A stretch of DNA of 64,000 nucleotides from Pseudomonas protegens (GTDB lineage: Bacteria; Pseudomonadota; Gammaproteobacteria; Pseudomonadales; Pseudomonadaceae): positions 2,976,001 through 3,040,000 of the forward strand of contig NZ_CP060201.1 in the NCBI RefSeq assembly GCF_013407925.2. The letters run 5' to 3'. Below are positions 46,809 through 56,752 of this stretch, piece by piece. A program made the position numbers and the translations under genes. Each line of letters begins with the position of its first letter. Position 1 is the first letter of the stretch. Under the pieces are notes generated by a model, which did not search any database, was not told the origin of the DNA, and saw only the letters and a program-made list of their open reading frames with translations.

Positions 46809-47627
46809 TTATGGACGTTCGATGCGCCGCTGCAGCAGGTTGATCAGCAGCAGCAGGACAAAGGAAACCACCAGCATCAGCACGCCAATGGAGGTGGCGC
46901 CGGTGTAATCGTACTGGTCGAGCTTGACCATGATCAGCAGGGGCAGGATCTCGGTCTTCATCGGCATGTTGCCGGCGATGAAGATCACCGAACCGTACTC
47001 GCCGACGCCCCGGGCAAAGGCCAGGGCAAAACCGGTGAGCCAGGCCGGCAACAGGGCCGGCACCAGGATATGGCGGAACACCTGCCAGGGCTTGGCGCCG
47101 AGGCAGGCGGCGGCCTCTTCCACTTCGCGGGGAATGTCCGCCAGCACCGGCTGCACCGTGCGCACCACGAATGGCAGGGTGACGAAGGTCAGCGCCAGGG
47201 TGATGCCCAGGGGCGTGTAGGCGATCTTGAAGCCCAGGTCAGTGGCGAACTGCCCCACCAGGCCGGTGGGCGCATAGAGCGCGGTCAGGGCGATACCCGC
47301 CACCGCGGTGGGCAGGGCGAAGGGCAGGTCGATCATGGCGTCGATGATCTTGCGCCCGGGGAAGCTGTAGCGCACCAGGACCCAGGCCAGCAGGGTGCCG
47401 ATGATGCCGTTGATGATGGCCGCGTACAACGCGGTGCCGAAACTCAGCTGGAGTGCAGCGAGCACCCGTGGCGCCGAAATGATCGCCCAGAACTGTTCCC
47501 AGGTGAGTTGCGCGGCATGCACGAACATCGCCGCCAGGGGAATGAGCACAATCAGGCTGAGGTACACCAAGGTGTAGCCCAGCGTCAGCCCGAAGCCGGG
47601 TATGACGGGGGAGATACGACGCGACAT
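46809..47627 (-). CDS. cysT: CysT (CysU), sulfate ABC transporter permease
   Basis: This 272-residue membrane protein starts [20 protein letters not shown] with six helices and an EAA loop ([23 protein letters not shown] near 164). It forms the permease pair with CysW. The gene lies 154 bases after sbp, with a repeat in the gap, which may reduce readthrough from sbp to the permease genes. Confidence 0.95.
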   Translation of the reverse strand: MSRRISPVIPGFGLTLGYTLVYLSLIVLIPLAAMFVHAAQLTWEQFWAIISAPRVLAALQLSFGTALYAAIINGIIGTLLAWVLVRYSFPGRKIIDAMIDLPFALPTAVAGIALTALYAPTGLVGQFATDLGFKIAYTPLGITLALTFVTLPFVVRTVQPVLADIPREVEEAAACLGAKPWQVFRHILVPALLPAWLTGFALAFARGVGEYGSVIFIAGNMPMKTEILPLLIMVKLDQYDYTGATSIGVLMLVVSFVLLLLINLLQRRIERP

Positions 47628-47688
47628 AAAAGTCCTTGGTTAACGGTACGGATACGCAAAGCCCGCAACTGCATGCGGGCTGTGCCTC

Positions 47689-47768
47689 GTAGGAGCCGAC
47701 TTGCCGGCGAAAGGCCCGCAAGTCGCGCGTTGCCCTTCAGGGCGCCTGCGCTGGCAAGCCAGCGCCTA
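47689..47768. repeat. GTAGGAGC-family palindrome inside the sulfate operon
   Basis: The arms GTAGGAGCCGACTTGCCGGC and GCTGGCAAGCCAGCGCCTAC lie between the sbp stop and the cysT start. REP-like hairpins in such places often stabilise the upstream message, giving more binding protein than permease. Confidence 0.8.
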
Positions 47769-47781
47769 CGGAGGGTCGGGT

Positions 47782-48792
47782 TTACTGGGCCGTGTAGATC
47801 TGGTCGAACACACCACCGTCATTGAAGAATTTCGGTTGGGCAGTCTTCCAGCCGCCGAAGTCCTTGTCGATAGTCACCAGCTCCAGTTTGGGGAACTGCT
47901 GGGCGTATTTGGCGGCGACGTCCTTGTCCCGCGGACGGTAGAAGTTCTTCGCGGCGATTTCCTGGCCGGCCGGGCTGTACAGGTGCTTGAGGTAGGCCTC
48001 GGCGATCTCGCTGTTGCCTTTCTTCTCGGCGTTCTTGTCCACCACCGCCACCGGCGGCTCGGCAAGGATCGACAGCGAAGGCACGACGATGTCGAACTTG
48101 TCGGCGCCGCCGTCTTCCTTGAGGGCCAGGAAGGCTTCGTTTTCCCAGGCCAGCAGCACATCGCCCTGACCGTTGTTGACGAAGGTGATGGTCGAGCCGC
48201 GAGCGCCGGTGTCCAGCACTGGCACGTGCTTGAACAGCTCCTTCACATACTCCTGAGCCTTGGCTTCGCTGCCGCCGGTTTTCAGGCCATAGGCCCAGGC
48301 GGCAAGGAAGTTCCAGCGCGCGCCGCCGGAGGTTTTCGGGTTGGGGGTGATCACCGAGACGTCTTTCTTGATCAGGTCGCCCCAGTCCTTGATGCCTTTG
48401 GGATTGCCCTTGCGCACCAGGAACACGATGGTCGAGGTGTAGGGGGTGCTGGCGTCGGGCAGGCGCTTCTGCCAGTCCGCCGGCAGGGTCTTGCCGAGCT
48501 TGGCGATTTCGTCGATGTCGCCGGCCAAGGCCAGGGTCACCACGTCGGCGCGCAGGCCGTCGATCACCGCCCGGCCCTGTTTGCCGGAGCCGCCATGGGA
48601 TTGCTGGATTTTCACGTTGTCGCCGGGGTGCGACTGCTTCCAGAAGCTTGTGAACTCGGCGTTGTAGTCCTGGTACAGCTCGCGGGTCGGGTCGTAGGAC
48701 ACGTTGAGCAGCTCGTAATCCTTGGCAACGGCGGAACCGGCAAAAACGGCGCTGGCGAGGGCGGCCAGGGCATAACGGCGAATCGACGACAT
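47782..48792 (-). CDS. sbp: Sbp, periplasmic sulfate-binding protein
   Basis: This 336-residue binding protein has a signal peptide ([25 protein letters not shown]). It carries the family stretches [68 protein letters not shown] and [18 protein letters not shown]. It binds sulfate, and probably thiosulfate, for CysTWA. The gene lies 171 bases after oscA and heads the transporter operon. Confidence 0.96.
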   Translation of the reverse strand: MSSIRRYALAALASAVFAGSAVAKDYELLNVSYDPTRELYQDYNAEFTSFWKQSHPGDNVKIQQSHGGSGKQGRAVIDGLRADVVTLALAGDIDEIAKLGKTLPADWQKRLPDASTPYTSTIVFLVRKGNPKGIKDWGDLIKKDVSVITPNPKTSGGARWNFLAAWAYGLKTGGSEAKAQEYVKELFKHVPVLDTGARGSTITFVNNGQGDVLLAWENEAFLALKEDGGADKFDIVVPSLSILAEPPVAVVDKNAEKKGNSEIAEAYLKHLYSPAGQEIAAKNFYRPRDKDVAAKYAQQFPKLELVTIDKDFGGWKTAQPKFFNDGGVFDQIYTAQ

Positions 48793-48963
48793 GATGGAGC
48801 TCCCGAAATTTTTTAATGTGCTGGCATTTTTCTTATGGCGAATCAGGCCCGCATTCGTGGGTGAATGCTGGGGTTCAGACTGGGGGTCATGGATGACGCC
48901 CTCCGGTTGTCCAGTCGGGCCTCTCGCGGGCGAGAGGGTGCTGCGGTATTGGGCGGGGCGGCG

Positions 48964-49146
48964 TTAGCCGGGCTTGTGGCCGGGCTGTTGCAGGCGGAAT
49001 TTTTCCTTGCGTTCGATCTGCACGACCTGGGCGTTGTGCACGGTGATTTCCACCGCGCCAAAGCGCAGGTCGCGCAGGGCGCTTTGAATTTCCCGCAAGA
49101 TGGTTGCTTCGTCCTGGCCGTCAACGCTACGTAGAGATGCGCTCAT
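48964..49146 (-). CDS. oscA: OscA/YezD-like small protein (DUF2292)
   Basis: This 60-residue cytosolic protein ends with EKFRLQQPGHKPG and contains the DUF2292 core ILREIQSALRDLRFGAVEIT, then VHNAQVVQIERKEK. In P. corrugata 28, oscA lies just upstream of sbp, is induced by sulfur starvation and contributes to chromate tolerance. The same neighbourhood here supports the name. AGGAG before the ATG at 49146. An inverted repeat upstream (49226-49250) is a candidate regulatory site. Confidence 0.88.
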   Translation of the reverse strand: MSASLRSVDGQDEATILREIQSALRDLRFGAVEITVHNAQVVQIERKEKFRLQQPGHKPG

Positions 49147-49225
49147 GGTGCTGCTCCTGAGTGAGATGTGCCTGGCAGTGGCGGCACTGCTTGCGGCGTG
49201 GGAGCAATAGTAGATAGGCGCGGAT

Positions 49226-49250
49226 ATTCTTAAAAATACTGTTTAAGAAT
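49226..49250. promoter_or_regulatory. Perfect inverted repeat in the oscA promoter
   Basis: ATTCTTAAA (49226-49234) and TTTAAGAAT (49242-49250) with a 7-base spacer lie 80 bases before the oscA ATG in an AT-rich block. The half site resembles TATTCCTTAA found before sftP and the 7990 hydrolase. CysB, or a sulfur-starvation regulator, is a possible binder. Confidence 0.5.
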
Positions 49251-49299
49251 GTTTATATAACCAGAAAAAATATTCGACCTGGCAGCAGCTTAGCCCTCT

Positions 49300-49413
49300 G
49301 TAGCCGCTGCCGAGCCTGCGAGGCTGCGACAAGGCCTTCAGGCCTTCAGCGGTCTACAACAACTGCGCCCGCGTTGCGGTCGTTCGCAGCTTCGCAGGCT
49401 CAGCAGCGGCTAC
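49300..49413. repeat. Long palindrome, GTAGCCGCTGCCG family
   Basis: The arms GTAGCCGCTGCCGAGCCTGC and GCAGGCTCAGCAGCGGCTAC enclose about 70 bases, just after the stop of the GGDEF-EAL gene and before the oscA promoter. Confidence 0.85.
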
Positions 49414-49420
49414 AGGGGTA

Positions 49421-51340
49421 TCAGCGGATGGCGGGGGCATTGCTCCAGTCGAGCTGCTCAGCCGGCATCGGCCTGCCGAACCAGTAGCCCTGGCCCAGGT
49501 CGCAGCCGTGTTCGAGCAGGAAGCGCGCCTGCTCCACCTGTTCGATGCCTTCGGCGTGCACCTGCATGCCCATGCTCTGGGCCAGGGCGATGATCACCCG
49601 GGAGATCGCCGCATCGTCTTCATCGAACGGCAGGCCGGCGACAAAGCCCTGGTCGATCTTGAGTTTCTGCACCGGCAGACGCTTGAGCCGCAGCAGGGAC
49701 GAATAGCCGGTGCCGAAGTCGTCGATGGCCAGGCGGATGCCCAGCTCGCGCAGGCGGTGCATCTGTTCCAGGGCCACTTCCGGGTCGTCCATCACCGCGC
49801 TTTCGGTGACTTCCAGTTCCAGGTAGGCCGGGTCCAGGCCGGTGTCGTGCAGCACCTGGGCCACCTGCTGGTACAGCTCGCTGCGGGCGAACAGCCGGGT
49901 CGAGACGTTCACCGCGATAAACGACAGCGCCACACCATCGGCCTGCCACTGGCACATCTGCCGGCAGGCCTGCTGCATGACCCAGGCGTCGATCTCGGCA
50001 ATCATCCCGGTGCGTTCGGCAATGGGGATGAACTCCGCCGGGGACACCAGGCCACGCTGGGGATGCTCCCAGCGCACCAGGGCCTCGACGCCGATCAGGC
50101 GACTGTTCTTCAGATCGTGCACCGGCTGGTAGTAGACCCGCAGCTCCTGCTGCTCCAGGGCCCGGCGCAGCTCAAAGGCGATTTCGACCCGTTGCTGGGC
50201 ATGGGCGGTGAGTTCTTCGGTGTACAAGGCATAACCGTTGCGCCCGGCACTCTTGGCCTTGAACAGCGCGGCATCGGCGTTGCGCAGCAACTGGCTGGCG
50301 CTCAGGGCATCGCTGGGGAACAGGCTGATGCCGATGCTGGCGTTGATCACCACCTGCTGTTCACCCAGCTGGAAGGGCTCCTTGAGGCCGTCGATGATGC
50401 GCTGCGCCAGGGCGGCGGCCTGCACCAGTTGCGGGCAGCTCTCGGCCAGCACTGCGAACTCGTCGCCTCCCAGCCGTGCCAGGGTCATGCCCGGGCCGAA
50501 CATGCCCCCCAGGCGCTCGCCCACGGCCTTGAGCAACTGGTCGCCGACGTTGTGACCGAGGCTGTCGTTGATCATCTTGAAGTGATCGAGGTCGATCATC
50601 AGCATGGCGCAGCCGCGCTTGTGGATCTGCGCCGAGGCCAGGGCCTGTTCGGCACGATCGGTGAACAGCAGGCGGTTGGGCAGGTCGGTCAGCGGATCGT
50701 GGTGGGCCAGGTGGGCCAGTTCGTGCTCGGAATCCTTGATCGCGCTGATGTCGGAGAACACCGCGACATAGTGGGTGAGTTCACCCTGTTCATCACGGAT
50801 CGCGCGAATGCTCTGCCACTGCGGGTAGATCTCGCCGCTCTTGCGCCGATTCCAGATTTCGCCGCTCCACTCTCCGGTTTTCTGCAGCGAGTCGAACATC
50901 GCCTTGTAGAAATCCGCCGAGTGATGGCCGGACTTGAACAGGCTCGGCTGACGCCCGAGGACTTCTTCGCTCTGGTAGCCGGTGATCTCGATGAAGGCAC
51001 GATTGACGTGGACGATCTGGCCCTGGGTGTCGCTGACCAGCACCCCTTCGCGGGTGCAGTCGAACACGGCCGCCGCCTGGCGCAGGCGCTCGCGATCCTT
51101 CTGCTGATGACGCAACCAGCGGTCGGCGCCCATGACTCGCAACAGACGGGCCCGGGCAAAGAAGATCAGCACCGCGCTGACCAGTGCCCAGGCGTAGCCA
51201 CTGACCTTGTGCCAGTAGGCCTGATCGGCAAATTCATCGAAGAAACTGCTCAGTAAATAACCACTGAACTGCAACCAGATCAGGGACAGCAGCAGATAGA
51301 GCAGCGCGGCACGCAAGCCATTGCGATAAGAAACCGACAT
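49421..51340 (-). CDS. PAS-GGDEF-EAL c-di-GMP protein, membrane-anchored
   Basis: This 639-residue protein has two N-terminal hydrophobic helices (about 8-32 and 48-64), a PAS domain (about 90-205, FDCTREGVLVSDTQGQIVHV), a GGDEF domain with intact RLGGDEFAVL near 290, and an EAL domain with GVEALVRWEHP near 417 and EVTESAVMDD near 520. Both catalytic signatures look complete, so it could make and break c-di-GMP. It corresponds to P. aeruginosa PA0285, next to desA. The ATG at 51340 with GGAC before it was chosen over an upstream GTG at 51358. Confidence 0.9.
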   Translation of the reverse strand: MSVSYRNGLRAALLYLLLSLIWLQFSGYLLSSFFDEFADQAYWHKVSGYAWALVSAVLIFFARARLLRVMGADRWLRHQQKDRERLRQAAAVFDCTREGVLVSDTQGQIVHVNRAFIEITGYQSEEVLGRQPSLFKSGHHSADFYKAMFDSLQKTGEWSGEIWNRRKSGEIYPQWQSIRAIRDEQGELTHYVAVFSDISAIKDSEHELAHLAHHDPLTDLPNRLLFTDRAEQALASAQIHKRGCAMLMIDLDHFKMINDSLGHNVGDQLLKAVGERLGGMFGPGMTLARLGGDEFAVLAESCPQLVQAAALAQRIIDGLKEPFQLGEQQVVINASIGISLFPSDALSASQLLRNADAALFKAKSAGRNGYALYTEELTAHAQQRVEIAFELRRALEQQELRVYYQPVHDLKNSRLIGVEALVRWEHPQRGLVSPAEFIPIAERTGMIAEIDAWVMQQACRQMCQWQADGVALSFIAVNVSTRLFARSELYQQVAQVLHDTGLDPAYLELEVTESAVMDDPEVALEQMHRLRELGIRLAIDDFGTGYSSLLRLKRLPVQKLKIDQGFVAGLPFDEDDAAISRVIIALAQSMGMQVHAEGIEQVEQARFLLEHGCDLGQGYWFGRPMPAEQLDWSNAPAIR

Positions 51341-51486
51341 AAGTCCGTCTATTTCCACACGAAAAGTTCGGGATTATAGAGGAAGAAACATGCCGCCACT
51401 CTTATCTGAAAGGGCGACTGGTTTTCTCAGCGGGCTTAGTGATAATGCCTGAGCTGTTTTTTTCTTTATCGAGGGCCTTATCGCCT

Positions 51487-52671
51487 ATGTGGTACGAAGG
51501 TTTACTTGGCTTGTCCGCCTGGCAACTGGTGGCAGTCACTCTGTTGATGACCCACGTGACCATCGTCGCGGTCACCGTTTATCTGCATCGCTATTCCGCC
51601 CACCGTTCCCTGGAACTCAACGCCGGCCTGAAACACTTCTTCCGCTTCTGGCTGTGGCTGACCACGGCGCAGAACACCCGCGAGTGGACCGCCATCCACC
51701 GCAAGCACCACGCCAAATGCGAAACCGTCGACGACCCCCACAGCCCGGTGATCAAGGGCCTGTCCACCGTGCTGCGCAAGGGCGCCGAGCTGTATCGCGA
51801 AGAAGCGAAAAACCCGGAAACCCTGCGCATCTACGGCAAGAACTGCCCGGAAGACTGGATCGAGCGCAACCTCTACAGCCGCTACAAGCTGGGCGGCATC
51901 GCGCTGATGGCGGTCATCGACCTGCTGCTGTTCGGCACCATCGGCATCACCATCTGGGCGGTGCAGATGATGTGGATTCCATTCTGGGCCGCCGGCGTGA
52001 TCAACGGCCTGGGCCATGCCGTGGGCTACCGCAACTTCGAATGCCGCGACGCCGCCACCAACCTGGTGCCGTGGGGCATCATCGTCGGCGGTGAGGAACT
52101 GCACAACAACCATCACACCTACCCCAACTCGGCCAAGCTCTCGGTGAAGAAGTGGGAGTTCGACATGGGCTGGGCCTGGATCAAGGTCTTCAGCTTCCTG
52201 CGCCTGGCCAAGGTCCAGCGCGTGGCGCCGATCGCCCACCGGGTCGAAGGCAAGGGCCACCTGGACATGGACACCGCCATGGCCATCCTCAACAACCGGT
52301 TCCAGATCATGGCCCAGTACCGCAAGCTGGTGATCGGCCCGCTGGTGAAACAGGAACTGGCCAAGGTCGATCACTCGGTACGCCACCAGTTCCACCGCGC
52401 CAAGCGCCTGCTGTCCCGGGAAACCAGCCTGCTGGAAGACCGCCACCACCTGCGTATCCAGACCATGCTGGAACACAGCCAGGCCTTGAAGGTGATCTAC
52501 GAAAAGCGCCTGGCCCTGCAGCAGATCTGGGTCAAGACCAGCGCCAACGGCCACGACATGCTGGCGGCGATCAAGGACTGGGTGCACGAGGCCGAAGCCA
52601 GCGGCATCCAGTCCCTGCGGGACTTTGCCCACCAGTTGAAAACCTACTCTCTGCGGCCCTCCGCAGCCTGA
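51487..52671 (+). CDS. desA: DesA, delta-9 acyl-lipid desaturase
   Basis: This 394-residue membrane desaturase has histidine boxes HRYSAHRS (near 31-38), HRKHH (near 73-77) and HNNHH (near 208-212) between hydrophobic helices. An unusually long helical C terminus of about 140 residues follows. P. aeruginosa DesA introduces double bonds into phospholipid acyl chains and is induced when oxygen is available. An in-frame ATG at 51445 is possible; the start at 51487 (MWYEGLLG) matches family proteins I know, though its ribosome site (GAGGG) is about 11 bases away. Confidence 0.92.
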   Translation: MWYEGLLGLSAWQLVAVTLLMTHVTIVAVTVYLHRYSAHRSLELNAGLKHFFRFWLWLTTAQNTREWTAIHRKHHAKCETVDDPHSPVIKGLSTVLRKGAELYREEAKNPETLRIYGKNCPEDWIERNLYSRYKLGGIALMAVIDLLLFGTIGITIWAVQMMWIPFWAAGVINGLGHAVGYRNFECRDAATNLVPWGIIVGGEELHNNHHTYPNSAKLSVKKWEFDMGWAWIKVFSFLRLAKVQRVAPIAHRVEGKGHLDMDTAMAILNNRFQIMAQYRKLVIGPLVKQELAKVDHSVRHQFHRAKRLLSRETSLLEDRHHLRIQTMLEHSQALKVIYEKRLALQQIWVKTSANGHDMLAAIKDWVHEAEASGIQSLRDFAHQLKTYSLRPSAA

Positions 52672-52678
52672 GCCAGAG

Positions 52679-52703
52679 CCCCTCGCCCGCGGCGGGCGAG
52701 GGG
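52679..52703 (+). terminator. Hairpin after desA
   Basis: CCCCTCGCCCGC and GCGGGCGAGGGG are perfect 12-base arms around a single G, 8 bases after the desA stop. No T run follows, so termination strength is uncertain. Confidence 0.45.
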
Positions 52704-52858
52704 CGCCTGCGACCGTCCGGCGGGCGCGCCAGCTATCGCCGAAACGGCTGGGAACTTAGCGTCCGATCCCCTATCTCAAGCAACACTTCGCCACCCAGGC
52801 GGGCTTGGTCGTAGCCGCTGCTTCATAGCGCGCGGCAGACCTTTTGAGATCTGTGCCG

Positions 52859-53851
52859 ATGGTCAATAAGAATTCACACACTCCATCTTCGCTTGTGCAG
52901 TGGCCCGAAGCCGCGCAAACCCTGCTGGCCCTGATGCACGCCCAGGGCGAGGTCGCGCGCCTGACCGAGCGCGAGCAGCTGTTCAGCTCCCTGCTGGTCA
53001 GCGTCAACGCGGTGCTCTGGGCCTATGACTGGGACAGCCGCCAGGTGCTGTACGTCAGCCCGGCCTATGAACGTATATTCGGGCGCCCTGCCGGACTGCT
53101 ACTGGCGGACAGCAAGCAATGGCGCGACAGCATCTACCCCGACGATCTGGAATACGCCGAGCGCAGCCTGGCCCAGGTGCTGGAAAAGGGCGCGGTGGAA
53201 GACCGCGAGTACCGCATCATCGACGCCAATGGCCAGGTGCGCTGGCTCAGCGACAAATGCTTCATCAACCGCAACCCCGAGCCCGGGCAACGGCTGATCG
53301 TGGTGGGCATCGCCGAAGACATCACCGAAAAGAAGCAGCTGGAAGCGGAGTTGCAACGCCTGGCCACCACCGACGCGCTGACCCAGAGCAGCAACCGCCG
53401 GCACTTCTTCGAATGCGCCCATCGCGAGTTCGAACAGGCGCGCCGGCACGGCTTGCCCCTGGTGTTTCTGTTGCTGGATATCGATGACTTCAAGGTGATC
53501 AACGACACCTACGGTCACCCCCAAGGCGACATCGTGCTGCAACGCATTGCCGAAAGCGGGCGTGCCGCCTTGCGCCGCGGCGATCTGTTCGGACGTATCG
53601 GTGGCGAAGAATTCGCCGCGGTGTTTCCCGGCTGCGCCGCGGACATGGCCCATCAGGTCGCCGAACGCCTGCAGCGAGAGATTCAGCGGCAGACCTTCTG
53701 CTGCCAGGGCCAGACCTTCAACGTCACCATCAGCCAGGGCCTGAGCAGCCGGCGCCGCGAAGATGAAAGCCTCGACAGCCTGTTCGCCCGTGCCGACGCG
53801 GCGATGTACCAAGCCAAGCGTCAGGGCAAGAACCGCATCGTCAGCGGATAA
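52859..53851 (+). CDS. PAS-GGDEF diguanylate cyclase
   Basis: This 330-residue protein has an N-terminal coiled segment (TLLALMHAQGEVARLTEREQ), a PAS domain (VLWAYDWDSRQVLYVSPAYE through IAEDITEKKQLEAEL, residues about 48-165), and a GGDEF domain whose active site reads GGEEF (RIGGEEFAAVF near 248), a fully active variant. It has no membrane segment. It makes c-di-GMP and matches P. aeruginosa PA0290 in layout. An in-frame TTG at 52844 is possible; the ATG at 52859 is preferred. Confidence 0.9.
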   Translation: MVNKNSHTPSSLVQWPEAAQTLLALMHAQGEVARLTEREQLFSSLLVSVNAVLWAYDWDSRQVLYVSPAYERIFGRPAGLLLADSKQWRDSIYPDDLEYAERSLAQVLEKGAVEDREYRIIDANGQVRWLSDKCFINRNPEPGQRLIVVGIAEDITEKKQLEAELQRLATTDALTQSSNRRHFFECAHREFEQARRHGLPLVFLLLDIDDFKVINDTYGHPQGDIVLQRIAESGRAALRRGDLFGRIGGEEFAAVFPGCAADMAHQVAERLQREIQRQTFCCQGQTFNVTISQGLSSRRREDESLDSLFARADAAMYQAKRQGKNRIVSG

Positions 53852-53869
53852 CCAGGCGCGCGCCCGTCC

Positions 53870-53893
53870 GTGGGAGCTGGCTTGCCAGCGAAG
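53870..53893. repeat. Single arm of the GTAGGAGC family
   Basis: GTGGGAGCTGGCTTGCCAGC is followed by GAAG, with no clear right arm before the next gene. Confidence 0.6.
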
Positions 53894-53940
53894 GCGCTGC
53901 CAAGGCTGCACAAGACTCAAGCGCCGGCGCCTGCCGAAGC

Positions 53941-55155
53941 TCAGCCTTTGCGCAGACGGGTCAGCTCCGGCAGGCCGATTTTCAGCAGGCGCGCGGTCTT
54001 GCTGCGCGCCAGTTCTTCGATCCCCTCATGCTCGGTCAACCGCGCCAGCTGCGCCGCCAGGTGCATCACCAGCGCCTCGCGGGAGTACACCCCGCCGCCC
54101 AACTGGTAGCTCGAGGCAATCAGCTCCCGCAGTTCCAGGGGCATGCGCCAGCGGGTGCGCAGGGCCGAACCGTAGGCCGCGCCAAAACGCTCCAGGGCAT
54201 CGCCGATCTCTTCCTGATCGTCGAGTTCGCCCCCGGCCTGTTTCCACTCCTGCAGACAGCGCAGCAGCGCCAGATCCCCCAGGCGATGCAATAACCCGGC
54301 GCAGTAGCAACGCTCCTGGTCCAAATCCAGCAGGCGCGCCAGGGTGCGGCCGTATTCCGCGGTATGCAGGGACAGCTCCCAGTAACGCTCGGCATAGTCG
54401 GCCAGGGCCGGATCGCTCAGGCGCGCGCTGCGCTTGAGGGTCAGCCCGAGAATCAGGTTCATGCTCTGCCCGGTACCCAGCCGGTGCAGGGCCTGGGACA
54501 GGGTCTGCACGCCGTCGCCGTGGTGCTGCGCGGCGCTGTTGGCGGCCGAAATCAGCACCGCGGTGACCTGGGGATCGGTGCGGATCTCGTCCTCCAGTTG
54601 CTTGAGGTCCAGACCGTCGGGGTTGAGGCTGCGCTTGACCGCCAGTTGCACATCGGTCAGCAATGGCGCGCCATCGGCGACCTCGCGACGGCGTTCGAGA
54701 AAGGTCCACAGGCTCATGCCCGGGGCGAGGACCGGTGCCTCGCAAGAGACTTCCTGGCCGGCGTCCAACAGCAAGCCCTGCAGGCGCTGGGTCAGGCCTT
54801 CCATGTTCAAGGGTTTGGTCAGGTAGGCGGTGGGCGCCAGGGGCAGGGCCTCGCGCACGCTGGCGCTGTCGTTGCGAGCACTGAGCAGAATGAACGGCTG
54901 CAGCGGGTTGCGCTTGCGCTGACGCACGGAACGCAGCAGGGCAAGACCATCCACCCCGGGCAGTTCCCAGTCGGCAATGATCAGGTCATAAGGTTTTTCG
55001 CTCAACAGCTGCAGGGCTTCCTGACCGTCGGCACACAGGTCCACACGGGCATCACAGCGCACACTGAGCAGCACTTGCTTGAGCAAATCGCGGGACCAGG
55101 GGTCGGCCTCGGCAATCAGCACACGAGGTACAGCGGGTAGATCAACAGCGGTCAT
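53941..55155 (-). CDS. Response regulator with HDOD output domain
   Basis: This 404-residue protein has a receiver domain at residues 10-125, with phospho-acceptor Asp62 in IIADWELPG and the switch Lys in LTKPLNMEG. An HDOD domain follows at about residues 150-370 (LTDVQLAVKRSLNPDG, RTDPQVTAVLISAANSAAQ, CYCAGLLHRLGDLALLRCL). HDOD is a degenerate HD domain used for signalling. No histidine kinase is adjacent. The start has no strong ribosome site in view. Confidence 0.88.
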   Translation of the reverse strand: MTAVDLPAVPRVLIAEADPWSRDLLKQVLLSVRCDARVDLCADGQEALQLLSEKPYDLIIADWELPGVDGLALLRSVRQRKRNPLQPFILLSARNDSASVREALPLAPTAYLTKPLNMEGLTQRLQGLLLDAGQEVSCEAPVLAPGMSLWTFLERRREVADGAPLLTDVQLAVKRSLNPDGLDLKQLEDEIRTDPQVTAVLISAANSAAQHHGDGVQTLSQALHRLGTGQSMNLILGLTLKRSARLSDPALADYAERYWELSLHTAEYGRTLARLLDLDQERCYCAGLLHRLGDLALLRCLQEWKQAGGELDDQEEIGDALERFGAAYGSALRTRWRMPLELRELIASSYQLGGGVYSREALVMHLAAQLARLTEHEGIEELARSKTARLLKIGLPELTRLRKG

Positions 55156-55243
55156 GCAGCACGCTCCCTAGGCAATCCCTTGCACCTTAGTCAATGCGCA
55201 GGCTTCCATACAGCGCAAATCCCCCATGGACCGCCCGGGGATG

Positions 55244-55271
55244 AAAAAAACCCGCCGAAGCGGGTTTTTTT
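55244..55271. terminator. Bidirectional intrinsic terminator
   Basis: AAAAAAACCCGC-CGAA-GCGGGTTTTTTT is a textbook tetraloop terminator with a T run on both strands. It ends transcription of gabT (26 bases after its stop). The HDOD gene reads away from it, so on that side it only insulates the promoter. Confidence 0.95.
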
Positions 55272-55297
55272 GTCGATCAGGTCACAGCAGCAATCAC

Positions 55298-56575
55298 TCA
55301 GAGCTCAGCGAAGCACTCTTCCATGATGGCCAGGCCTTTATCCAGCTGCTCGTCTGGCGAGGTCAGCGGCACCAGCACCCGCAGGACGTTGCCGTAAGTG
55401 CCGCAGGACAGCAGGATCAGCCCCTTGTCGCGAGCCTTGGCCACGACCTGGGCCACGGCAGCGGCGTTCGGCTTGTGGCTGTCGCCGTTTTCGAACAGTT
55501 CCACCGCGATCATCGCGCCCAGGGCACGCACTTCGCCGATCACCGGGTACTTGGCCTGGATGGCCTTGAGGCCGGTCACCAGACGCTCGCCCACTGCCTT
55601 GCAGCGATCCAGCAGGTGCTCTTCCTCGAACACTTCCATCACCGCCAGAGCGGCGGCACAGGCGATCGGGCTACCGGCATAGGTGCCGCCCAGGCCGCCT
55701 GGAGCGATGGCGTCCATGTATTCGGCCTTGCCGCAGACACCGGCCAGCGGGAAGCCGCCAGCGATGGATTTGGCGAAGGTGGTCAGGTCGGCGGCAACGC
55801 CCATCTGTTCCATGGCGAAGAAGGTGCCGGTACGGCCAGCGCCGGTCTGCACTTCGTCGGCGATCAGCAGGATGCCGTGCTGGTCGCACAGGGCGCGCAG
55901 GCGCTTCATGAACTCTTTGGGCGCGACGTAGAAGCCGCCTTCGCCCTGCACTGGCTCGATGATGATGGCAGCGATATCACGAGGCTCGGCGTCGTTCTTG
56001 AAGATGCGCTCGATGCTGGCGATGGAGTCGTCGATGCTCACGCCATGCAGTTCGTTGGGGTACAGCGCGCGGAAGATGCCGCCTGGCATCAGGCCCATGC
56101 CGGCCGAGTAAGGCACGACTTTGCCGGTCAGGCCCAGGGTCATCATGGTGCGCCCGTGGTAGGCGCCGGTGAAGGCGATCACGCCGGCGCGGCCAGTGGC
56201 GGCACGGGCGATCTTCACGGCGTTTTCCACGGCTTCGGAACCGGTGGTCACCAGCAGGGTTTTCTTGGCGAAGTCGCCCGGAACCTTGGCGTTGATCTTC
56301 TCGCACAGTTCCACGTAAGGCTCGTAGGCCAGAACCTGGAAGCAAGTGTGGGTCAGCTTGTTCAGCTGCTCGGTCACTGCGGCGATGATTTTCGGGTGCA
56401 CGTGACCGGTGTTCAGTACCGCGATACCGCCGGCGAAGTCGATGAACTCGCGGCCTTCAACGTCGGTGACGGTGGCGTTCTTCGCGCTGTCGGCGAAGAT
56501 CGGGTGAATCTGGCCCACACCGCGCGGTACAGCGGCTTCACGGCGTTTCATCAAGGATGCGTTGGTCTTGCTCAT
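55298..56575 (-). CDS. gabT: GabT, 4-aminobutyrate aminotransferase
   Basis: This 425-residue class III aminotransferase matches the length of known GabT. The pyridoxal-phosphate Lys is Lys269 in TTFAKSIAGGFPL. Other conserved stretches are VTTGSEAVENAVKIARAATG, GAYHGRTMMTLGLTG, ADEVQTGAGRTGTFFAMEQMG and IEPVQGEGGF. It converts GABA and 2-oxoglutarate to succinic semialdehyde and glutamate. The frame is open 13 codons further; the ATG at 56575 gives the family start MSKTN. It is 177 bases downstream of gabD. Confidence 0.96.
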   Translation of the reverse strand: MSKTNASLMKRREAAVPRGVGQIHPIFADSAKNATVTDVEGREFIDFAGGIAVLNTGHVHPKIIAAVTEQLNKLTHTCFQVLAYEPYVELCEKINAKVPGDFAKKTLLVTTGSEAVENAVKIARAATGRAGVIAFTGAYHGRTMMTLGLTGKVVPYSAGMGLMPGGIFRALYPNELHGVSIDDSIASIERIFKNDAEPRDIAAIIIEPVQGEGGFYVAPKEFMKRLRALCDQHGILLIADEVQTGAGRTGTFFAMEQMGVAADLTTFAKSIAGGFPLAGVCGKAEYMDAIAPGGLGGTYAGSPIACAAALAVMEVFEEEHLLDRCKAVGERLVTGLKAIQAKYPVIGEVRALGAMIAVELFENGDSHKPNAAAVAQVVAKARDKGLILLSCGTYGNVLRVLVPLTSPDEQLDKGLAIMEECFAEL

Positions 56576-56752
56576 AGTGTCCTCATTCACCGCTGCGACA
56601 GCGGTGTGATTCAAGGGTTGCGGGGCGGGGAAGCGGCTGCGACAGCATGCGTTGATCGACTGTCGGAGCCTTCCCGGGCCACCTTGAAAAGTGCGTTTTT
56701 TAAAGCGGCGCAGGGGGACAGCGCTCTCGTGCCCCCGGCGCTTGAAACCGGA